This document shows positions 1-6,232 of a stretch of 8,008 nt of DNA, one piece after another. A model generated the notes under the pieces. It had not been told where the DNA came from, ran no database searches, and saw nothing but the letters and a program-made list of their open reading frames with translations. The position numbers and the translations under genes are program-made. Source of the DNA: Bacteroidota bacterium (GTDB lineage Bacteria > Bacteroidota > Ignavibacteria > Kapaibacteriales > UBA2268); assembly GCA_024280675.1 (NCBI GenBank), contig JAJRPT010000131.1, positions 1-8,008 on the forward strand. Direction: 5' to 3'. Positions within the stretch are counted from its first letter, which is position 1, and the number at the start of each line of letters is the position of its first letter.

Positions 1-1602
1 GTACCGCTTTGCAATATCGCACCAACTCGAAAGTGCATCTTTACAATCAGGATTCAACTTTTTCTCTAATTCATTATATTTTTCTATTAATTCTTTTGTA
101 CGTGCTGGTTCATCTTCGGCAAGATTAATTCTTTGCATTATTTTTTCTTCGCTTATAGTTCTTCTTTTGTTGCTGAGCTCTTCTTTTAAATAATTAATAA
201 CACCATTGAGTTGATACATTTTCCTTGCAATACCAGATTGCTCTTTAATAAATAAATTATATCGCTCAGAGTTTTCAGCAATTTCGGCAAGATAGCGAGA
301 CCTCTGGGGCGGAATAATATAGACTTTCTCACTCATAGCCTCGCTTATCTTAAAATTTGATTTGAAATTTTCATTGGCAGTCTTTTCGACTATAACATCC
401 ATTATTTTTCGGTATAGCTTATTCATCCCAGGGTCGCCAAACTGAGATGCGATGGTTCCGTATATTGGCAAATCTTCATCATCTAGATCAAAGAGCAAAT
501 GGTTCCTCTTGAACTGCTTACGCACATCTCTGAATGCGTCTTGTGAGCCACTTTTATCAAATTTATTTATCGCAATAATATCGGCAAAATCCAACATGTC
601 AATTTTCTCAAGCTGGGTTGCCGCGCCATATTCAGAAGTCATAACATAGAGCGAAACGTCCGAATGCTCTGTGATTTCTGTATCGGATTGACCAATGCCT
701 GATGTTTCGACAATCACCAGGTCATAGCCCGATGCTTTTGTGATATTGATTGCATCTTTGACAAAGGGCGAGAGTGCTAGATTTGGGCTACGTGTGGCAA
801 GTGAACGCATGTAAACACGATCAGAGTTGATTGAATTCATTCGAATGCGGTCGCCCAGCAAAGCTCCGCCAGTCTTTCGTTTGGACGGATCGACAGAAAT
901 TATTGCAATAGTCAAAGCATCGGTATCCATTAAATAGCGACGAACAAATTCGTCTACCAAAGAAGATTTTCCCGCACCACCAGTCCCTGTAATCCCCAAT
1001 ACTGGAGTGTTCGAGCCTAGGGCAGCTTTTTCAATCTCTGGCTTGATTTGCTTGTACAACTCAGCATCATTTTCAGCTATTGAAATAAGCCTTGCAATAG
1101 AATCATGGCTTTTGTTTTGAGATTTTTTGAATAATTGCCAGAGGTCTTCTTTACCCGAGTGAGTTGGGAAGTCGCATTTTCCCATCAAATCATTAATCAT
1201 TCCTTGCAGGCCCATTTCTCTGCCATCATCTGGGGAATAAATTCTGTCAATTCCGTATGCGTGCAGCTCCTCAATTTCTGACGGCAAAATAGTTCCGCCT
1301 CCACCTGCAACAATCCTAATATTTGCATCACGTTCTTGCAATAAATCATACATATACCTCAGATATTCAACATGACCACCCTGATAGGAAGTCAGAGCAA
1401 TGCCTTGAGCATCTTCGGAGATTGCTGTTTCAACAATTTCAAGGGCAGAGCGATTGTGTCCTAGGTGAATCACTTCAGCACCGCTTGACTGAATTATACG
1501 CCGCATAATGTTTATGGCCGCATCATGTCCATCAAAAAGCGAAGCTGCGGTCACAATCCGAACATGGTTTTTTGCTTTGAAAGGTTTTTTTTCTGGATTC
1601 AT
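1..1602 (-). CDS. icmF: Fused isobutyryl-CoA mutase-type protein IcmF, N-terminal half (3' end beyond window)
   Basis: My translation of the minus strand gives 534 codons open to the window edge. IcmF proteins run to roughly 1,090 residues, so the substrate-binding mutase barrel is missing here. Residues about 14-140 form the B12-binding domain, with the IcmF-style DGHDAA (24-29; His26 should be the lower axial ligand of cobalt), SSGAEVIHLG and SYQGGH. Residues about 195-405 form a MeaB-like G domain: P-loop GTGGAGKS (206-213), ETSGIGQSD (299-307) and the guanine-specificity motif NKFD (346-349). Family knowledge: IcmF uses adenosylcobalamin to interconvert isobutyryl-CoA and n-butyryl-CoA (some members act on isovaleryl/pivalyl-CoA), and the GTPase guards cofactor loading. 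It should be cytosolic. The ATG at 1602 is the first after an in-frame stop and fits the family N terminus. No Shine-Dalgarno is seen. It diverges from the namZ-like gene. Substrate cannot be decided from this half. Confidence 0.93.
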   Translation of the reverse strand, partial: MNPEKKPFKAKNHVRIVTAASLFDGHDAAINIMRRIIQSSGAEVIHLGHNRSALEIVETAISEDAQGIALTSYQGGHVEYLRYMYDLLQERDANIRIVAGGGGTILPSEIEELHAYGIDRIYSPDDGREMGLQGMINDLMGKCDFPTHSGKEDLWQLFKKSQNKSHDSIARLISIAENDAELYKQIKPEIEKAALGSNTPVLGITGTGGAGKSSLVDEFVRRYLMDTDALTIAIISVDPSKRKTGGALLGDRIRMNSINSDRVYMRSLATRSPNLALSPFVKDAINITKASGYDLVIVETSGIGQSDTEITEHSDVSLYVMTSEYGAATQLEKIDMLDFADIIAINKFDKSGSQDAFRDVRKQFKRNHLLFDLDDEDLPIYGTIASQFGDPGMNKLYRKIMDVIVEKTANENFKSNFKISEAMSEKVYIIPPQRSRYLAEIAENSERYNLFIKEQSGIARKMYQLNGVINYLKEELSNKRRTISEEKIMQRINLAEDEPARTKELIEKYNELEKKLNPDCKDALSSWCDIAKRY

Positions 1603-1643
1603 TTTAACAATTTGATGTTTATTTTCTAATTTATTTTAACTTG

Positions 1644-1651
1644 CAAAAATA
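1644..1651 (-). promoter_or_regulatory. Candidate Bacteroidetes-type -7 box for icmF
   Basis: The minus strand reads TATTTTTG, matching TAnnTTTG, the -7 consensus known for Bacteroidetes primary sigma factor. It would give a leader of roughly 35 nt before the icmF ATG. I see no clear TTG/TTTG -33 partner, so this is weaker than the other boxes. The box overlaps a short dyad (AAAAAT at 1645-1650, ATTTTT at 1655-1660), which may be chance in such AT-rich DNA. No convincing promoter was found for the divergent plus-strand gene in the same 76-nt gap. Confidence 0.4.
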
Positions 1652-1678
1652 CGAATTTTTTAAGATTGTTTTTCTTAT

Positions 1679-2926
1679 ATGATTTTTTACAAATACTTAC
1701 TAATCTTTTTTGTAATTCTAAATTCGGCAAACGCTCAAGTTCGCCTTGGCATTGACGTGCTAGAAGAATCGAATTTTGCCGAATTGAAAGGAAAGCGAAT
1801 AGGACTGCTCACAAATCACGCCTCCAGAAATAGCGAAGGTCTTAGTACAGCTGAGGTATTTCTTAGCCAATCTGAATTTGAGCTAAAGTGCTTGTATGTG
1901 CCAGAGCATGGATTTTACACCACAGTGCCAGCGGGCGAGCATGTTGAGAATGAAAAACTATTTGGAGTGCCTGTGCTTTCGCTTTATGGAAAGAATCGTC
2001 GCCCAACAAAAGAATATTTAGATAAATGTGACATTGTGGTGATTGATATTCAAGACATTGGAGTTCGCTCATACACTTATATTTCAACAGTTTATAATGT
2101 GATAGACGCTTGTTCTCAATACAAAAAGCCAGTTATTATATTGGACAGACCAAATCCACTTTCGGGAATTTCAGTCGATGGCAACGTGGTTGAGGGCGAC
2201 AGGAAATCATTTGTCGCAAAAATTCCTGTTCCATACATTCACAGCATGACGATTGGCGAGATTGCGATGATGATAAATGAAGAAAAATGGCTTGGCATGG
2301 GGCGAGAATGTGATTTAACTATAATTAAAATGAAAAACTGGAATCGGTCGATGAGCTGGCAAGAGACTGGGCTTGATTGGTATCCCACCTCACCTCACGT
2401 GCCGACCATTGGGGCGGTCAATGGTCTTGCAACTATTGGAATACTAGGCGAGCTGGGTATAATTTCAATTGGAATTGGAACCACATCGCCATTTCAATAT
2501 TTGGGATCACCAAGTTTCAATCCAGAAAAATTTACTAAGTTTATATTGAATGAATTCCCTGAAGCAAAAAAATACTCCGATGGATTTTCATTAAATGGAA
2601 TGAGATTCGCCCAAGCTCGCTACCAGCCATTCTACGGGATGTACAAAGGAAAAGCGTGCAATGGATTTTATTTAATAAAAGAAAATGAGAACAATGAAAA
2701 TTTCTTACCATACACTTGCGGGTTAAAAATTATTTATTCGCTTACTCAAAATAATCCAGAAATATTTGACAGTGTCAAAGAAAAATCAATTAATATGTTT
2801 TGGAAAGTAACTGGCACTGGTAAAATTTGGAATAATATAAAAAACAAAAACAAGCTAATGAAAGAATCCAGAAATGGAGTATTGGAGTTCTTGGATAAAC
2901 GTGATAAATATTTGTTATACCCATAA
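1679..2926 (+). CDS. namZ: Secreted DUF1343 / NamZ-like exo-beta-N-acetylmuramidase
   Basis: A 415-residue protein of the DUF1343 family. Characterised NamZ members remove terminal MurNAc from peptidoglycan fragments during cell-wall turnover. A signal peptide (hydrophobic residues 6-15, then Ala-Asn-Ala at 17-19) predicts SPase I cleavage before Gln20, so it acts outside the cytoplasm; this also supports the ATG chosen. Family landmarks in order: GKRIGLLTNHAS (38-49), PEHGF (75-79, with the Glu I recall as catalytic in NamZ), DIQDIGVRSYTY (123-134), LDRPNP (155-160), SMTIGEIAMM (189-198), SPHVPT (238-243) and GTTSPF (267-272). The usual SPNMPT and SEGRGTT are altered to SPHVPT and SIGIGTT, so this is a divergent branch and activity should not be assumed. 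No Shine-Dalgarno is visible. The ddl gene starts 32 nt after the stop, so co-transcription as a peptidoglycan pair is likely. Family call firm; enzymatic activity inferred. Confidence 0.85.
   Translation: MIFYKYLLIFFVILNSANAQVRLGIDVLEESNFAELKGKRIGLLTNHASRNSEGLSTAEVFLSQSEFELKCLYVPEHGFYTTVPAGEHVENEKLFGVPVLSLYGKNRRPTKEYLDKCDIVVIDIQDIGVRSYTYISTVYNVIDACSQYKKPVIILDRPNPLSGISVDGNVVEGDRKSFVAKIPVPYIHSMTIGEIAMMINEEKWLGMGRECDLTIIKMKNWNRSMSWQETGLDWYPTSPHVPTIGAVNGLATIGILGELGIISIGIGTTSPFQYLGSPSFNPEKFTKFILNEFPEAKKYSDGFSLNGMRFAQARYQPFYGMYKGKACNGFYLIKENENNENFLPYTCGLKIIYSLTQNNPEIFDSVKEKSINMFWKVTGTGKIWNNIKNKNKLMKESRNGVLEFLDKRDKYLLYP
2404..2426. repeat. Perfect 8-bp inverted repeat inside the namZ-like gene
   Basis: GACCATTG at 2404-2411 and CAATGGTC at 2419-2426 are exact reverse complements separated by 7 nt (GGGCGGT). 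In mRNA they would form a compact hairpin. The repeat lies in codons for the Pro-Thr-Ile-Gly-Ala-Val-Asn-Gly stretch, where coding constraint is enough to explain it. There is no following T tract, so it is not an intrinsic terminator. A functional role is not established. Confidence 0.45.
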
Positions 2927-2958
2927 GCATTGGTTTTAAATAATAAAGAATTAAGATT

Positions 2959-3981
2959 ATGATAAATAAAAAAGTAATAGTACTCGCTGGCGGGTGTTCG
3001 CCCGAACGAAATGTGTCTTTGGCAAGTGGTAAAGCAGTTTATCTAGCTTTAAAATCACTTGGGCATGAGGTAGTTGCCGTCGATCCTTCATTGGGTGAGG
3101 GCGGAGTCATTGACATTGGAAATATGGAAATTGAAAATCGTTACCCAAGCGAAGAGGAGCTTGCGTCTCTGGATTCGGGGAAGATTATTGATTGCATAAA
3201 TTCTGACGCGTTCGATGATGTGGATTTAGTCTTTAATGTGCTACACGGGAAATGGGGTGAGGACGGTCACGTTGGGTCACTTTTGCAAATGCGGGGAATT
3301 GCACAAACCGGCTCTGGGGCGAGGGCGAGTTCTGTTGCAATGGACAAGATAATGACAAAATACCTACTCTCCAGTGGCGGGGTCAATACTCCAGAGTGGG
3401 CAAATGCAGGCAAGGAGCAATTTGAAGATTTAGATTTTATTAAAGACATTCGCTCTGATTTGGGGAATAAGCTGGTGATAAAGCCCTATGACCAAGGATC
3501 AGCTCTTGGGATGACAATAATTGAGGGGAGCAATCTTGATGACATTTCCAGTGCATTAAAAATTGCTGGAAAATATACAGACATTGTGTTAATTGAAAAA
3601 TATATTGAAGGACGAGAGCTTACCGTTGCCGTAATTGGAGGCGAGTCCTACCCTATTGTCGAAATTATACCTCATCAAGGTTTTTACGATTACACCAACA
3701 AATACACAAAAGGAATGACCGAATACATTTGCCCAGCCGATATTGACGAACACTTGGGTGGGTTTATTAAAGACCAAGCACTCACCGCCCATCATTTGCT
3801 TGGTTGTGAGGGCTTTTCTCGTGCGGATTTTCGCTTGGACGAAGACAATGCCGTTTATTGTTTGGAAGTCAATACAATTCCAGGATTCACTGAGTTTTCA
3901 CTACTTCCAATGTCAGCCAAGGCGGGTGGGCTTGAGTTCGACGGGCTTTGTCAGAAAATTATAGAATTAGCTACAAAATAA
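2959..3981 (+). CDS. ddl: D-alanine--D-alanine ligase
   Basis: A 340-residue ATP-grasp enzyme, normal length for Ddl, that joins two D-alanines with ATP to supply the dipeptide for MurF in peptidoglycan precursor synthesis; cytosolic. Visible signatures: GGCSPERNVSLASG (11-24, Glu16 binding the first D-Ala), HGKWGEDG (96-103), the MDK motif (128-130), KPYDQGSALGM (175-185, Lys175 for ATP and Ser181 of the substrate triad), EGRE (217-220), YDYTNKY (243-249), SRADF (287-291) and EVNTIPGFT (303-311). Asp290, Glu303 and Asn305 are the metal ligands by alignment with E. coli DdlB. Tyr249 at the position that discriminates D-Ala from D-lactate argues against a VanA-type ligase. Small departures from consensus are GSA for GSS and CEG for the common CRG. 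The start codon lies 32 nt after the namZ-like stop and has no clear Shine-Dalgarno, as for several genes here. Confidence 0.95.
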   Translation: MINKKVIVLAGGCSPERNVSLASGKAVYLALKSLGHEVVAVDPSLGEGGVIDIGNMEIENRYPSEEELASLDSGKIIDCINSDAFDDVDLVFNVLHGKWGEDGHVGSLLQMRGIAQTGSGARASSVAMDKIMTKYLLSSGGVNTPEWANAGKEQFEDLDFIKDIRSDLGNKLVIKPYDQGSALGMTIIEGSNLDDISSALKIAGKYTDIVLIEKYIEGRELTVAVIGGESYPIVEIIPHQGFYDYTNKYTKGMTEYICPADIDEHLGGFIKDQALTAHHLLGCEGFSRADFRLDEDNAVYCLEVNTIPGFTEFSLLPMSAKAGGLEFDGLCQKIIELATK

Positions 3982-4058
3982 TATTGAAACCATTCTTTTG
4001 CAATTAACGTACTAAAAAGTCAGGACAAAATTATTTACTTACCGGGCAAGACCCAAAG

Positions 4059-4571
4059 ATGGCAAAAAAATTATACCGATCTTCTTCTCAGAAAATATTT
4101 GGTGGAGTGGCGGGTGGAGTGGCAGAGTATTTCGACATCGATCCGGTTTTGGTTCGAGTCTTATTTCTTATTTCAATATTTGGATATGGCATTGTTATTT
4201 TAGCATACTTGATTATGTGGGTGATAGTTCCCGTTTCTCCACACCCCCACTCCCACCAGATGCCAATGGGAGGCGACGCTTCTGGGGGTACTGCTTCAAG
4301 CGATTCAGGTACTTGGCAGCAAAAGTCTTCGGACTCTGCTGCAAACCAAGCCCATCAATACTATGGAGAAAGTCCATACTACCAAGAAGCAGAGCAACAA
4401 AACACTCATAGTTCGGTAGGAATGAAAAAGATTGCGGGGCTTATTTTAATTGTCGTCGGGGTATTGATTTTCATTGACCAGTTAATTCCCAATGTTGATT
4501 TTGAGTTTGTGTTTCCGCTTCTTCTTGTAGCTACAGGCGGCTATATTTTAATGCACAAAGGCAAAGGTTAA
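4059..4571 (+). CDS. PspC-domain membrane protein with C-terminal LiaF-like membrane segments
   Basis: A 170-residue membrane protein. Residues about 4-60 are a PspC domain: KKLYRSSSQKIFGGVAGGVAEYF, then DPVLVRVLF and a hydrophobic helix ending in MWVIVPVSP (53-61). Residues 61-120 are low-complexity, rich in Ser, Gln, His, Gly and Tyr, and look disordered. Two further membrane segments follow (about 124-139 and 148-165), resembling the paired helices of LiaF/LiaI-type envelope-stress proteins. Known PspC members sit in the inner membrane and signal or buffer membrane damage, usually with PspA/PspB; neither partner is in the window. A small related membrane gene follows after 11 nt. Upstream (3982-4058) I see no strong promoter; TTCTTTTG at 3993-4000 is one base off TAnnTTTG. 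The ATG at 4059 is accepted because the PspC domain begins almost at once. Exact role unknown. Confidence 0.85.
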   Translation: MAKKLYRSSSQKIFGGVAGGVAEYFDIDPVLVRVLFLISIFGYGIVILAYLIMWVIVPVSPHPHSHQMPMGGDASGGTASSDSGTWQQKSSDSAANQAHQYYGESPYYQEAEQQNTHSSVGMKKIAGLILIVVGVLIFIDQLIPNVDFEFVFPLLLVATGGYILMHKGKG

Positions 4572-4576
4572 AGGAG
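4571..4576 (+). promoter_or_regulatory. Shine-Dalgarno of the small membrane gene
   Basis: AAGGAG ends 6 nt before the ATG at 4583 and touches the stop codon of the PspC gene. It fixes the start of the downstream small protein and supports coupled translation of the pair. Confidence 0.75.
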
Positions 4577-4582
4577 TTTGAA

Positions 4583-4897
4583 ATGAAAACTGCTAATATT
4601 TTCTGGGGGGCATTGCTAATCTCTTGTGGACTTCTTTGGCTCAACAATGAATTTGATTTTATGAGCCTAAACACTGCTTGGACAATGCAGTACTGGCCTG
4701 TTTTAATAATTATCATTGGCATTTCTGTTCTCATTAATTCAAAAATAATTAAAGTTCTTGCCGCACTAATTAGTGCACTTTTCCTGTCCCTCCTCATCTA
4801 CCACAAGCTAGATGAACTGCCAAAAAGTATTGATGATATAAAAATTAAAATAGAGAAAAAAGTTGATGAGGGCGAAGATTTTTGGAACGGCATCTAA
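4583..4897 (+). CDS. Small three-helix membrane protein, LiaI/LiaF-like (DUF5668-type) region
   Basis: A 104-residue protein with three hydrophobic segments: about 5-20 (FWGALLISCGLLWL), 38-52 (WPVLIIIIGISVLIN) and 56-73 (IKVLAALISALFLSLL). These are followed by a charged tail rich in Lys, Asp and Glu that could form a short amphipathic helix or coil (76-100). The pattern of a Gly-containing helix, short loop and YWPVLIIIIG is typical of the membrane domain found in LiaF/LiaI-type envelope-stress proteins and is also similar in style to the C-terminal helices of the preceding PspC protein. It starts 11 nt after that gene with a strong Shine-Dalgarno, so the two very likely form one transcript and may form a complex in the inner membrane. 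The family name is from pattern recognition only and specific function is unknown. Confidence 0.75.
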   Translation: MKTANIFWGALLISCGLLWLNNEFDFMSLNTAWTMQYWPVLIIIIGISVLINSKIIKVLAALISALFLSLLIYHKLDELPKSIDDIKIKIEKKVDEGEDFWNGI

Positions 4898-4908
4898 AGT
4901 TTAGTGAA

Positions 4909-4942
4909 GAGTAAAATAATTTGTAAATTTGTTCTTTTACTC
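4909..4942. repeat. Inverted repeat between the PspC module and the DUF1015 gene
   Basis: GAGTAAAA (4909-4916) and TTTTACTC (4935-4942) are exact 8-nt reverse complements flanking an 18-nt AT-rich spacer. The spacer contains the TTTG proposed as a -33 element. A weak terminator for the upstream pair or an operator over the downstream promoter are both possible. A long T tract does not directly follow, which makes the terminator reading less attractive. Chance in AT-rich DNA is not excluded. Confidence 0.45.
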
Positions 4943-4960
4943 AAGACATTTATATTTTTG
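4928..4960 (+). promoter_or_regulatory. Bacteroidetes-type promoter for the DUF1015-yraN pair
   Basis: TTTG at 4928-4931 and TATTTTTG at 4953-4960 are separated by 21 nt, fitting the TTTG / TAnnTTTG arrangement with a 17-23 nt spacer. Transcription would begin near 4966, giving a very short leader before the ATG at 4975. A GGAG at 4960-4963, 11 nt before the ATG, overlaps the end of the -7 box and may or may not lie within the transcript. Confidence 0.6.
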
Positions 4961-4974
4961 GAGTATATTTTATC

Positions 4975-6216
4975 ATGCCCGTTTTCAGACCATTCAAAGC
5001 ACTCAGACCAAGACCCAATCTTGCGGGGCAAATTGCATCACTTCCCTACGACGTGATGAACAGTAATGAAGCCAGAGCCGAAATCGCAAAGAACCCACTT
5101 TCATATCTCCATGTTGGCAAAGCAGAAATTGATCTTAGCCCTGCCACAGACCCATACGACAAAAAAGTTTATCTAAAAGCTAGTGAAAACTTGCAAAATT
5201 ATATTAAGAATAATCAATTAATCCAAGACGAAAAAGAGTCAATCTATATTTATGCACAAACTATGGCTGGGCGTATCCAGTATGGTTTGGTGGCTTGTGT
5301 ATCGGTCGCCGATTATGAGAACGGCAAGATAAAAAAACACGAGTTCACCCGCCCCGTAAAAGAAGAAGATCGTTGCAATCATATCCGCACAACGGGTGCG
5401 CATTGCGGACCAATTTTTCTAACATACAAAGATGACCAAGAGATTGACAAGGAAATAAGTGAGTTGGTATCCCTCAAGCCCGACAACTGCCACGTTTCCG
5501 ACGACGGTGTTCGCCATCAAACTTGGCTAATCTCAGATGATACTTTAATCAAGCGGCTGCAATATAAATTCTCCCAGATGGATGCCTTCTATATCGCCGA
5601 TGGCCATCACCGCTCGGCCGCCGCCGCCATTGTGGGGCGTGAGAGGGCAAAGGCAAACCCCAACCACAATGGCTCAGAAGAATACAATTTCTTTTTGGCG
5701 GTACTTTTTCCCGCATCACAGCTCCATATTATGGATTACAACCGTGTGGTAAAGGATTTGCGTGGCAACAGCGTTGAAGAACTTTTTGATAAAATAAGAA
5801 ATAATTTTACTGTTGAAGAATCCCCTTCCAAATACAAAGCAGAAAAGAAAGGCAAATACGGAATGTATTTAGACAACAAATGGTATGTTTTAACAGCAAA
5901 TCAAGAATTGATTAATAATTCAGATCCAGTAGAAAGCCTTGATGTTTCTATTCTTCAGCAATATATTTTAGATGAAGTTCTTGGCATCGAAGATCCACGG
6001 ACGAGTAATAGAATTGAATTTGTGGGTGGTATTCGAGGCCCCTCAGAACTTGAGCGGCGTGTTGATTCGGGTGAAATGAGCATTGCATTTTCATTGTACC
6101 CCACCTCAATAGAAGAGCTTATGGACATTGCTGACTCAGGGCAAGTTATGCCACCAAAATCTACTTGGTTCGAGCCAAAGCTTCGTGATGGTTTGTTCAC
6201 ACACTTCCTAGATTAA
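4975..6216 (+). CDS. DUF1015 family protein of unknown activity
   Basis: A 413-residue soluble protein of the DUF1015 family, full length by comparison with members I know. Landmarks are the N-terminal FRPFKALRP (4-12) and LPYDVM (23-28), HEFTRPVKEEDR (122-133), the signature YIADGHHR (206-213), and the C-terminal SLYPTSIEELMDIADSGQ (373-390) with PPKSTWFEPKLRDGL (393-407). No signal peptide or membrane segment is present. In Bacteroides relatives I recall members next to serC and serA, hinting at a link to serine metabolism; those genes are not in this window. The D-G-H-x-R core also resembles ParB/Srx-fold enzymes such as the free-serine kinase SerK. Both links are from memory and are inference. 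It has its own probable promoter, and yraN follows after 16 nt. The ATG at 4975 matches the conserved family N terminus. Confidence 0.9.
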   Translation: MPVFRPFKALRPRPNLAGQIASLPYDVMNSNEARAEIAKNPLSYLHVGKAEIDLSPATDPYDKKVYLKASENLQNYIKNNQLIQDEKESIYIYAQTMAGRIQYGLVACVSVADYENGKIKKHEFTRPVKEEDRCNHIRTTGAHCGPIFLTYKDDQEIDKEISELVSLKPDNCHVSDDGVRHQTWLISDDTLIKRLQYKFSQMDAFYIADGHHRSAAAAIVGRERAKANPNHNGSEEYNFFLAVLFPASQLHIMDYNRVVKDLRGNSVEELFDKIRNNFTVEESPSKYKAEKKGKYGMYLDNKWYVLTANQELINNSDPVESLDVSILQQYILDEVLGIEDPRTSNRIEFVGGIRGPSELERRVDSGEMSIAFSLYPTSIEELMDIADSGQVMPPKSTWFEPKLRDGLFTHFLD

Positions 6217-6218
6217 GC

Positions 6219-6224
6219 AAAGGA
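6219..6224 (+). promoter_or_regulatory. Shine-Dalgarno supporting the TTG start of yraN
   Basis: AAAGGA lies 8 nt before the TTG at 6233, immediately after the stop of the DUF1015 gene. No ATG or GTG lies nearby in frame, so this site is the reason for accepting the rare start codon. Confidence 0.65.
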
Positions 6225-6232
6225 AAAATATT

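Noticed and set aside
452..649. Short plus-strand open frame opposite icmF
   Set aside because: It lies antisense to the B12/GTPase gene whose motifs are unmistakable; the translation is Ser-rich with no domain and no ribosome binding site. The same applies to 1323-1508.
1..1602. Stand-alone MeaB/ArgK GTPase or separate mutase small subunit
   Set aside because: The B12-binding and G domains are in one continuous frame in the IcmF order, with the frame still open at the left edge.
2959..3981. VanA-type D-alanine--D-lactate ligase (resistance gene)
   Set aside because: Tyr249 at the discriminating position and the Glu16/Ser181/Tyr249 set match housekeeping Ddl; no vanH or vanX neighbours.
3982..4058. 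Riboswitch, small RNA or promoter before the PspC gene
   Set aside because: The 77-nt gap shows no conserved aptamer pattern; the best -7 candidate has one mismatch and no -33 partner.
4101..4124. Tandem DNA repeat, two near-identical 12-mers
   Set aside because: It encodes the Gly-Gly-Val-Ala repeat that is a normal conserved part of PspC domains.
4217..4411. Open frame overlapping the PspC gene in another frame
   Set aside because: It corresponds to the low-complexity linker read out of frame, with Pro/Arg-rich composition and no start signal.
4531..4797. Minus-strand 88-codon open frame opposite the small membrane gene
   Set aside because: The plus-strand gene has a strong Shine-Dalgarno and a sensible three-helix protein; the antisense frame has neither a motif nor a start signal.
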